NCBI RefSeq assembly: GCF_022539505.1
Contig: NC_061514.1
Location: forward strand, 327,033,090-327,097,089
Origin: Lolium rigidum
Lineage: Eukaryota > Streptophyta > Magnoliopsida > Poales > Poaceae
Direction of reading: 5' to 3'
Length of the DNA: 64,000 nucleotides
Shown here: positions 11,901 through 21,016 of the stretch, piece by piece
Numbering within the stretch: the stretch's first letter is position 1
Layout: each line of letters opens with the position of its first letter
Translations under genes and position numbers: made by a program
The notes under the pieces: model-generated
Database searches by the model: none
Told to the model about the DNA's origin: nothing
What the model saw: the letters and a program-made list of their open reading frames with translations, nothing else

Positions 11901-14498
11901 CTAACTATTCTTGCTGCTCTCACAACCTTCTATGATCCTATTTTCAAATTTCTTTAATGCTTAAAGGCATTTTTTTTATTGAGCATCCGCTGCCTCTTTC
12001 ATATAGATATGTTGAAGATATCAAAACACATAATTATAGAGTACCTGGCCTCCCAAAATGGTAGAAAAATCTTGCGGCAAGCGTTCGACACTATTATTTC
12101 GTAATACTGGAATAGTTCCTGCAGGGCATGGAATCCGTCCTAGTTGTGCCTTTGTAGTATTAGTTGCCGATGAATATTTGAAGGGGAAACCTTTTGGATA
12201 AGAGCTTGGCTTCATCTGTGTCATTTTGGAAGAAGAATAATATAATGATAATTCCTAATCAAGAGTAATGCATTAACTAATTTACAAAGAACAGACACCA
12301 TATATAAAAGCACATATTTATACTTTTTGGTATATAAAAAGGAAATACAAAAAACATGCACAAATGAACCTAATCACACCCAAGTATAGACATATATCAA
12401 AGATTAGGATCCAAGTGCTACAGGACCGGGAAATTTACAAACTTGAAAATTCGTTTTAGTTGATAAAACACACATAGACCACAACAACCAACAGGTCATG
12501 TGAGCAAAGATCACCATTTAACTTTTTGTAGCAAGCTAGCAACTTACTTTGAGCAAAAATAGTTGGATATTTATATTGATTCATGGATTCTATCTTAAAG
12601 CAAAGTCGCTGTAAATCATATGGGGTTGAATTGTCAGAGGAACTTACTTAAACTAACTCTCGGTGAAGTTAGGTTGCCAAAAACATTACTACCTCCATTT
12701 CGTTGAATAAGACACACACTTATTTTAATACAAACTTTGTCCGAAAAAATTGAGCACCAAAATATTGACTATATTTTACGTAATTAGTATCGTTGGATTC
12801 ATATTAAAATACACTTTCCAGTGATTCTAAATCTATACCTAGAATCGTTATGTATTTGAAGTAATTTTTGGTAAAAACATGAAACAAAATGACACCTTAT
12901 TCATTAAAATGGAGAGATCGAGTATATCCTATCATGTCTATATCAGTGGAATCATCCTTCTTCCTGTGCCAGATAGTTAGTCAAAAGTTGTATTCATGAT
13001 GTACAAGAGGTTCACACCCACAATCCTTTCGCAGAAGACTTTTGTATTTTTTTGCCACGGCAAGCAAATCCTCCGGCAGAGGGTTGTCCACTTGTGGGCA
13101 CGCCAGCTACTTATTTAATGGAGTAGAATGTGAGGTGGCGTTTTGGCTCATAGGAGCAAATGCTCCTATTATACAAAATAATTAAAAAACAATTTTAAAA
13201 ATGTCAAAAAATTCGGACATAATTTTTTTTGTATATCGTGACATTCTATGTTTGTGCACAAGTTTTCATGGAGAAACAACATTTTATGTGGTGTGTACAA
13301 AAAAGATAAAAAAATGTCTTGTATGTAGTCGTGTTATAGCATCAAAATTTGTCTTTTTTACTGGAGACACAAATTTTTTTTTTTTTTTTGAAAACTTGTG
13401 TAGGAACATAAAATGTGTAGATGTACATGAAAATTTTTAGTTTAGAATTTTTTGACACTTCAAAATATTGATTCACACAATGGGAGCAAATGCTCCTATG
13501 AGCCAAAGTGAATATCCCAGTAGAATGCCTCTTCCTCAATCACGCGAGATAACCAATGTTGCGTGCTCACTCATCTTTGCTGCTCGTCGTGGTATTGCTT
13601 GAAAGGTATGGAATTGAAGAAAGTATATAAAATAACAACACGACGTGTTTTTTTTTCAGTGCAATACACCAAAAGAATATGAACGTGGCTAGTTCACAGT
13701 CAACCTAGAACTAACTTAATTCTCCATAACTCAGTTTCATGTGCAATTTATATGTAATTAGAAAAAAGATGTGCAATTGCATACCCTCGTGTAATTGCAC
13801 ACCATGTGTAATTCTGACGTACACATCTCGACGCAAACTTAATTCTCAATTAAACTAGAACCAGGGAAGAATATTGCATACATGAAAGCAAATACAAGAA
13901 AAATAAGGAAATGTGATAAGATTACTCAAGAAAGAATAGTAGGGGACTCAAAATTAAGCTACGCACAGCACATCATAAACCACCCAATATGACAAGATAC
14001 ACTATCGAGAGAAAACGGTAAGTATGTTGTTAACTACAGTACTTAACTACATTCCGTTCAAGGAGATAATCTTAGTCCTCGACCTTTCTCAGAAGCCACA
14101 TGTTTTGTTTGGAGGTGTCTCCGAAAAAAAACACAAAGAAAAATACATTATAAAATCTACATCAAGCAAGTGATTAAATAAGTATTTACCTGCAGCACAT
14201 GGTTCTTCATCAACGGATGATCAAAAGCTGGTTGTCGGTAGATATCAACACAATCAAAGACTTCTCCAAGTTCGTTCTAATTTGAAATTCCGAGTGCTAG
14301 TTAGCTACAAGATTGTTGTCAATGAACAAGGATAGATTATCTATTGTAACATACCACAATGGTCTTGCTTGCAGAGTTGTTCACGTTGCCTTGATATGTT
14401 GGCTCTCCGGTAGTTAAGACAAGGTATGAAAGAAAAATACAAGCACCCAACTCTAGTAGTTGATTCATTGCAGAAACCTTGAGCACTCGATATTTCAT
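8980..14498 (-). CDS. Neprosin-domain protein (putative secreted prolyl endopeptidase family), seven exons
   Basis: Exons on the minus strand, all joined in phase 0 with GT-AG introns: 14498-14355, 14276-14190, 12215-12045, 11703-11542, 10611-10567, 10412-10272 and 9351-8980, giving about 373 aa. Exon 1 holds a signal peptide (LELGACIFLSYLVLTT). Exon 2 gives the conserved activation-peptide block FDCVDIYRQPAFDHPLMKNH, and exon 3 continues MKPSSYPKG. The C-terminal neprosin domain follows, with CFDLQCKGFV, GYWPSFLFT, MGSGH and a final YGGPG. Nepenthes neprosin is a secreted glutamic-type, proline-specific peptidase; activity here is inferred from family only. The propeptide before FDCVD is short. 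A TATA box at 14531-14537 leaves room for the ATG at 14498 or the in-frame ATG at 14468, and rules out a further upstream in-frame ATG at 14555. No stop or frameshift is seen. Confidence 0.85.
11145..11235 (-). mobile_element. LINE 3'-end scrap in intron 4 of the neprosin gene
   Basis: Read on the minus strand, it gives the LINE tail seen at 29480-29551: atgcagaggccgggtgtaat, then agtaataaagc, then tatcgaaaaaa (plus-strand ttttttcgata at 11145-11155). It is a 5'-truncated copy of under 100 bases belonging to the same or a close LINE family. No clear target duplication was found. Confidence 0.65.
12690..12922. mobile_element. Stowaway-like MITE in intron 2 of the neprosin gene
   Basis: The left end ctacctccatttcgttgaat and the right end (reverse complement) ctcgatctctccattttaat, each followed by gaataag or aataagac, form imperfect inverted repeats. 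TA dinucleotides flank both ends. Length is about 233 bp, with no coding capacity. The acctccatt end and TA target are typical of Tc1/mariner-derived Stowaway MITEs of grasses. Confidence 0.7.
13131..13518. mobile_element. Foldback MITE of Mutator type in intron 2 of the neprosin gene
   Basis: The element is bounded by a perfect 9-bp direct repeat agtagaatg (13122-13130 and 13519-13527). Inside, tttggctcataggagca occurs at the left and as its reverse complement at the right. The inverted symmetry continues inwards (acataaaatgtg near the right pairs with acattttatgtgg near the left), so nearly the whole 388 bp can fold back. A nine-base target duplication indicates Mutator-type mobilisation. 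Confidence 0.75.
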
Positions 14499-14530
14499 TT
14501 TGATGTGTGCGCTCAAGGGCGGTCTCTCTC

Positions 14531-14537
14531 TTTTATA
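14531..14537 (-). promoter_or_regulatory. TATA box of the neprosin gene
   Basis: On the minus strand the sequence reads tgtataaaagaga, a textbook plant TATA box. It is 33 bases upstream of the ATG at 14498 and 63 upstream of the ATG at 14468. With transcription starting about 30 bases downstream, the second ATG would have a more ordinary leader. Confidence 0.6.
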
Positions 14538-14547
14538 CATACAAAAA

Positions 14548-14615
14548 GATTTCATGATCCATTAATTGGAGATTTCATGATCCTTTAATTGGAGATTTCA
14601 CTACCATTAATTGGA
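14548..14615. repeat. Three tandem 23-bp repeats upstream of the neprosin gene
   Basis: Three consecutive units read gatttcatgatccattaatt-gga, gatttcatgatcctttaatt-gga and gatttcactaccattaatt-gga. They lie 11 to 78 bases upstream of the TATA box, so they occupy proximal promoter space. Each contains taattgg or ttaattg, AT-rich cores of the kind bound by homeodomain proteins; that role is only a possibility. Confidence 0.6.
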
Positions 14616-14639
14616 GTAGTATCATTTTAGCATTAATAG

Positions 14640-16471
14640 ATGTGCACCTGGCGTATTGTATGTGAGGTGCCTTTAAATGAATGGCAGCTGGTACCATTAA
14701 ATGCTCTTATATTCTGGAGTAAAAAAGATATCTGATATTAGTACTCCAATATAACTTTAATACGGAAATAAAAATTTAATTTAAGTAACTTAAATTGGGT
14801 CCATCTTTACAACCAGGACTTCATGGTTTTACTGTCTTGTAGTGATCGTAGCCAGAGGACCGAATCTTCGTGCCCCTGCCTTCACGCAAAAGCCACAGGT
14901 CACCGTCAAAGCCATTTTTGTCATAGAAAAAGACTCGTGTGTGTGTGTGATGGGGATGCCACTGGTCATAGCTGACCAGTTCAATGACCTGTTGACAGAA
15001 TTAAATTTTTTTTATCTCTACCCCTTCTTTTTTCCAGGCTTGCACGCGGTCGCGCAGCCAGTCGCATCGCAGCAGGTCCTTTTCCTTCAATTCCCGCACC
15101 CTTTCAACATGGGCTGAAGAAACTACTTTCATGGTATGTGGGCTGGACATTCCTTCATGGGCTCACGCAGCCATATCACATGCACTCGATGGCCCTTTGT
15201 CCTCAATAAAAAAAGAAATCGCCCTTCCTATTCCTGGTGGTGGCGGCCGGTGAGTCCAGAGCCACCACCAATCTTCCATTCTTCCATCAAATACAACAAT
15301 ACCTTCTTCTAGATGATGACGTCTTTGTCCAGAGTGTTGTTGATGTCCGACAGTTTATCTGGGAGCCGGTTCTCCAAAGGGCACTTGAACGGCAAGAACA
15401 TCACTGACAACAGGCCGTGACATCGTAGGTACCATGACTGCGGTGGCCAACCATCACCGTAGGGAGTACCTGTTTCGATTTATGTTCCTCTCTCCCCAGT
15501 TTGCTTTGACGTGCTCCAGATATTTATCAACAATTTTGTTTTGTACAAATTGCCATGAAAGCTTGCTACGATGCTGGAATTAGAAGTATATTATGTGGAC
15601 TTCTGCAGACAACCAAGAAATTGGCCCCCGATCAGATCATCTGCATGCAGCGCCATGTGAATTACTTCATATGGATAATTGTTCACCCCTTGAGCGAACC
15701 CCAAATTCTACTTCTGCGAACAGGACAGGTCTTGAGTACTCCTTCGCGGTATGCCTTTCACTGTTTTTTTTTTACATCAGTTCTGCCAAACAATTATGTA
15801 TATGACCATTCTGGCCTTTCAGGAACCAGGGTGATCAGATTGATTAATGTAAGGTCAACCAACCATTACCGGAGGCCTATTTCTAATCTGCAATGCTAAA
15901 CCCTAAACTGGTACAACTTCATTATGTAATTTTGCTTTGTTTTGGCCAGATGTGAAATATATGGTCAAAGGTTTGTTCCCACTAACCAACAATGCCAATT
16001 AGCTCTGTGGATATTATCGGTGCAGTTTGGCATACACAAGGAAATCCTTTTTTCTCTCCAGAATCATTCCATGCTAGTTTTCAAATAAGAAACCAGAATT
16101 CATTTAGTCTCATGATCTCTTCTTACAGATTTCTTAATATTTTCTCTTTTCAATCTAGAATCCTAATTATGTTTCTTGATATATTAGTGTGATCAGATTG
16201 ATTAATGTAGGTCAATACTTCTCTCCGTTATTTTTCCCCTTTTCTTGATTCGTTTGTTTTCATTTCTGTGCTTTTCGTCAAGTTGAACTGCATGTAAGCA
16301 CACACCAGGTTATGTCTTGATATGGGTCTGTTGACTAGCCCGCTGGTTTGATCTCCTTGGATCATGTGTGAAAGCTTCATTTCTGTAGATAGAGATACGT
16401 TTTAGAGGAATCCAGTGCTGTGGGGAAAATTTGAGGGTTTCTTATTTGAGATATCACTTCTGGGAAAATCA
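14640..16471. other. Intergenic stretch, no gene recognised
   Basis: Reading frames up to 114 aa exist on the plus strand (15555-15899), but none resembles a known family. A 28-base block beginning gtgatcagattgattaatgt is present twice, at 15831-15858 and 16189-16215 (one-base difference). This suggests a small duplication or the two edges of a decayed insertion of about 330 bp. Otherwise nothing stands out. Confidence 0.4.
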
Positions 16472-16485
16472 GATGTTGCATATGT

Positions 16486-19400
16486 TTTTTTTTGAAACTT
16501 TCACCGTGGGGGAAAGACTCCCCACCTGAATATCTTACTTCAAAAAATCACTACAAGACCAGGCTCGTGTCCACCCACAAGGGTTGACATTGGTTAGGAT
16601 ATATAGTTTGTTACATCACAAAAGAAGAGGAGATCGAAATAAACTCACATGTTCGTCGACTAAAAGAGGAGACAACATACAAACACAAGAAAAGGAAGTG
16701 CCACCAAACGCAGTTGAAGGGTATCACAATACCAAGATCTTGCAAATGTCAGTCCTCCTGCACACAAGCGGACATCCACGGGTTGGCAGTCCAGAGCAAC
16801 TCTGGTCAACGAGTGTCGTCTGCTTTGTCGAAGGGCCATGCTCCGCCGAGATGACATTGGAGATGAGAAGTTAGCAATGCCTTTGAAGGGCATTGCAAGG
16901 CCGAGATTCCACCAGACTTCACGAACCTTGGCCAGTAGCTCCGCCATAGGGACGACAGAAGCACTTGTGGGGTAAGCATTGACACTTCTGCCATCAAAGG
17001 AGATCAATCAATCGAGACCGCAACGGGAACACAAAGCTCGGCACCGTGTTAGCAGCCATCACATTCGAGCTTTCAGAGCTGATCGAGAATGGGGATGAGG
17101 ACACCATATGGAAGCGCTGCGAGGCTTCGCCTCGGTGCCATGAACAACCCATTTAGACCACCCGAATAGTGAGAGGTTCCAACGTGATGGCTTCAAGAAG
17201 GAGAATAACACCAATGGCGCCATCATTGATGGGTTTTCACCGGGAACCAGCACTGCATGCCGTGTGCCGCCCTGCGAAGGGAAAGAAGGGAAGTCCATCG
17301 CGACGCCTTCAAGAAGGTGGACGACGCCCACGGGTGTCGTCATCGCTTAGCTTTCGATGGGACGTCACCCAAATGCCCACGGTAGCTGACCTGAGTAGGT
17401 GCACGCCGTCGAAGCGGATGTCCTGGAAAGGAAGTCACGATCGACAAGGCAAGACTTGACAGAGGAGGAGCCGAGGTCAGGGGCGGCATCGATGTTGAAG
17501 AAGAGGGGCCCCCACCGCACGACGCTTGGCAGAGGAGGAGCTTGGGTCTGGGGCAGGCCTCAAGCCCACGATGCCTGATGTCTACGCACGCTTCTATTCT
17601 TGTAGACATTGTTGGGCCTCCAAGTGCAGAGGTTTCTAGAACAACAGCAAGTTTCCCTTAAGTGGATCACCTAAAGTTTATCGAACTCGGAGAGGTAGAT
17701 GTCAAAGATATCCCTCACAAGCAACCCTGCAATTCCGATACTATAAGTTTCTTGTGTCCCCAACACACCCGATACACTTGACAGGTGTATAGGTGCACTA
17801 GTTCGGCGAAGAGATAGTGAAATACAAGTAATATGGATGATTATGAGTGGTAATTGCAATCTGAAATAAACATGTAGCAGAACTGGTTGTAAACGGTGTT
17901 TCAATGTTTAGAAATAAGGCCCAGGGATCATAATTTCACTAGTGGACACTCTGAACAATGATATCATAATTGAATACATAGATATTATCTCTTCACTACG
18001 CTACTCTAAACCACTTTCCGGTTTAATAACAAACACAAATTCACCGCATAGGGTTGCATAAGCACTCCTTAAAGTTCGCATTCCCAATCTATGGACGGCA
18101 CACGCTATCACTTTGAGCATACAAAGATGGTACTAACTAGGCACCACAATTCATAATTATTTCTGTAAATTAAACTTAAGAGACAAACACGGTGTGCACA
18201 CTATCACCTTCACACCGCGGGACAAGGTGTCTTCGGAGATCCAATAATAAAACCACTTCAGTAGCACAATAGTTGAAGAATAACATATACTTATTCAACT
18301 AGATTACAAAGCTCATGATCACATAAAGATCATACATGGAGAGATAGATAGACCACATAGCTACCGGTAAAGCCCTCAGCCCCAGGGGAGAACTACTCAC
18401 TCCTCATCATGGGAGTCAGCAACGGCGATGAAGATGGTGGTTGAGTCGATGGAGATGGCTCCGGGGGAAATTCCCGTCCCGACAGGGTGCCAGAACAGAG
18501 ACTTTTGTCCCCCGAAACTTGTCTTCAGCGGCGGTGGAGCTACGGAACTTTTCTGGGAATATGACTCTGGTGTTTAGGGTTTTCCAGAGATCGTGAACAA
18601 ATAGGCGGAATGAAGAGGTCGGTGGTGGCCTGGGGGGTCCACACCACCCCTTGGCGCCGCCAGGGCCTGGGCCGCGCCAAGGGCAGGTGTGGCCGGCTCC
18701 TGGCCCCCCTCCATCTCTACTCTGGACTCCGTCTCCGTTTCGGTAAATAGAACTTCGGCTTTTTTTCGTCCAATTCCTAGAATATCTCCTGTACAACAAT
18801 TCTGAAATACAAAAACGACAGAAAACAAGGAACGACACTGTGGCATCTTGTCAATAGGTTAGTTCCGGAAAATGCATAAAACTGCCACGAAGTGTAAACA
18901 AAACATATATAAATTGGCGTAAAACAAGCATGGAGCATCAAAAATTATAGATACGTTTGCAACGTATCAATGCCGAGGCAGAGGAGCCCCTTTACGCGTG
19001 GACTTGAGGCCGGGAGGCGCCCCGAGTGCGAAGGGGACGCATAGGCGGCGGGACGGCGGGGAGCATTAGTGGTGTCAGTGGGGGCAGGGAGGCATCGGCT
19101 GGCGTGAGGTCCAGGGGGCGTGCCGCGCCCCCACGGGGTCGAGGAGGGGAGGAGGCGCGCGCGGGCGACGGCCGTGAGGCAGGGCACCAAAGGCAGCACG
19201 GCAGCGCCGTCGACGTCTTAGTGTGCGAAGTGGCATGCCGCGCATGCCCACCCACGCGAGGACGATGCTGACCAAGGGGTGGAGATCGAGATTTCTTCGG
19301 CGATTTGGAAGGTTAGGTGTCGGTGGATCTTTGGATTTGAGGGAGTAGAAGACCTCCCGCCGCGTCCGTCCGCTGTGCGATGGCTTTCTCCGGCGACATC

Positions 19401-19625
19401 GGGGGAGGAGGGCTCGGTGGTGGGGGGTGTTTGGTGGCGGCAGCGCGGTCACCTGGGAGCGACCCGGAGGTGGCTAGGTTTTCGTCAGGATCCCTTGACT
19501 AAGAAGAATCTAGTCGATTTTGCATATGTCAACACATGTTCCATTGCTTTCAGTTTTTGAATTTACTGGCGATCTCGAGGCGGCTAGGGTTTTGTCAGAG
19601 TCCCTCGACTAAACAGAATCTAGTC
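16486..19625 (-). mobile_element. Non-LTR retroposon, minus strand, carrying a nested solo LTR
   Basis: The insert is flanked by a perfect 14-bp direct repeat gatgttgcatatgt (16472-16485 and 19626-19639). It begins on the plus strand with a run of T followed by gaaactttcaccgtggggga, so on the minus strand it ends in a short A tail, as after target-primed reverse transcription. Its far end is GC-rich and ends near ctagggtttt, like the GC-rich 5' end of a LINE. Without the solo LTR, about 1.74 kb remains. Open frames up to 115 aa show no reverse transcriptase, so it is a non-autonomous or decayed copy. The GC-rich end plus part of the flank was later duplicated in tandem (19461-19678). Confidence 0.7.
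17576..18969 (-). mobile_element. Solo LTR, minus orientation
   Basis: The sequence starts TGATGTCTACGCACGC and ends GCAACGTATCA on the plus strand, giving TG…CA ends. It is flanked by the 5-bp direct repeat atgcc (17571-17575 and 18970-18974). On the minus strand it begins TGATACGTTGCAAACGTATC, the style of end seen in many Pooideae Gypsy LTRs. At 1394 bp with no internal region or second LTR, it is a solo LTR left by recombination between the two LTRs of a former element. It sits inside the retroposon at 16486-19625. Confidence 0.85.
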
Positions 19626-19678
19626 GATGTTGCATATGTCAACACAGGTTTCATTGCTTTCAGTTTTTGAATTTACTC
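19461..19678. repeat. Tandem duplication of about 109 bp
   Basis: Two adjacent units (19461-19569 and 19571-19678) run from gacccggaggtggctagg or gatctcgaggcggctagg to tttcagtttttgaatttact. Each unit contains the retroposon's end and the neighbouring flank, so the duplication happened after the retroposon inserted. A smaller repeat of ttttccaaaagtat…gcacaacccaagtc follows at 19707-19800. Confidence 0.75.
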
Positions 19679-20149
19679 TTACTTTCAGTTTTAAGATGAA
19701 GATGTCTTTTCCAAAAGTATGAAGCACAACCCAAGTCTCTGTAGCAGGTTAGCAGGTTATTGTTTTCCAAAAGTATTAAGCACAACCCAAGTCTGTAGCA
19801 GGATACTGTGAAACTGAAGTGCTAGCCCCATATCGTTATGATAGTTTTATATTAGCCAACTGTGTTGAAAATACATATATACCAAGTTCTATCTTCCCCT
19901 GATTCCGATTTCCATAATTCAGTTGGCCTTGATGAAGTCGATCGGTCTAAGGTAGCAGATTACCTTTTATGTACTACAATTGCTTCAATGCTCACCGAGT
20001 ACCATTATGTTAGTGCTAAGTTCAAGTAAGTACCATCAATTCATGTATTTATTCAACATTTCAAATGCAGTTATCAACATTTTCTTCCGATCTTTGTTAG
20101 ATCTCATATTTGACTATTTATGCTCAAATATGGTATGTTGTTCATTCTA

Positions 20150-20213
20150 CTGTACTTTTTCTTTACAAAAGATATAAGATATAATTTCCGCAGCAACGCG
20201 GGGTATCATCTAA
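20150..20213 (+). mobile_element. Helitron-like 3' terminus
   Basis: The sequence has a small GC hairpin (ccgc at 20188-20191 pairing with gcgg at 20198-20201) followed nine bases later by CTAA at 20210-20213 and a T in the flank. A 3' hairpin, then CTRR, then insertion before T is the Helitron signature, and cgcagcaacgcggggtat wording is common at grass Helitron ends. I could not identify the matching 5' TC end, so the element's extent is unknown. Confidence 0.45.
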
Positions 20214-21016
20214 TTTTCCAATGGAGAATAGGTTATCCAGCAAGGATAGCCAATTAGCCAGGCATTAATATGCGCTTGTCCTCGTCAGTCATGAAAGTAC
20301 CTTCAGTGAAAGTACCTTTTGTGTGGAATAGCCTGTGTGGAGTACTATTCTAACTCACAAATATGAAATGAGGTCAAGAATTGGGTAAACTTTTACCTGG
20401 TCAGAGTTTTAGACCAACTGAAGGCATCTTCTGAATATAGGGAAACTTGGCCAAACTGATGGGTAACAAGAATAACTCAGCTCTAGAAAGCTCATAACAC
20501 TAGCATCAACCAGTGCCTTGTGTAAATCTGAAAAAAATGGGTATTAGGACCAAACAAGGTCATACCGGCCGGCGCGTACAAGACAATATGGCAATCTATT
20601 TTCAGCCACATATAGTGGCTATTGTACCGAACAGACCGGCCAGTAGGATAGAGAAAAATAGCATTCAAGAATTCCCTCTGCCTTCTTTCTCACGTTGAAC
20701 AGTAAGGTCTCTCAAAGAGAAAAGCTGGGCAGGCAGCAGGCAAAGCTTTTCCAGGCATGACAACGAAATGTGAACTACGTACTAGTAATTAGGCACAGTA
20801 GTAGTCGATGAACTGTACACAGGCCACACAGGCTATTCATCAAACTCAGCCACACAGGCTATTCCACACAAAAATACAATCCATGGACATGATTCTCCAC
20901 GCGCCGTATTGACGCATACTACTCCATGAAGGCGAGCTTTGAGTGTTAAGTACCATTGGACAAGGGGCATAAGCTTGTTCACAGCAAGTAGAAGCAGGAA
21001 CCAAGCAACAAACGCA
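20214..21016. promoter_or_regulatory. Upstream region of the lectin receptor kinase gene
   Basis: This stretch of about 800 bases precedes the kinase ATG. It has no gene of its own and no clear TATA box at a standard distance. The frame of the kinase is open upstream to 20939, but that extension has no ATG. Confidence 0.4.

Noticed and set aside
14499..14555. Earlier in-frame ATG of the neprosin gene at 14555
   Set aside because: The TATA box at 14531-14537 lies downstream of it, so it would not be in the transcript.
16549..16560. cactacaagac as the end of a CACTA transposon
   Set aside because: It lies inside the retroposon at 16486-19625, and no partner end or 3-bp target duplication was found.
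20939..21016. Upstream extension of the receptor kinase frame
   Set aside because: It starts with TTG, not ATG, and places 26 hydrophilic residues before an otherwise normal signal peptide; ATG 21017 fits.
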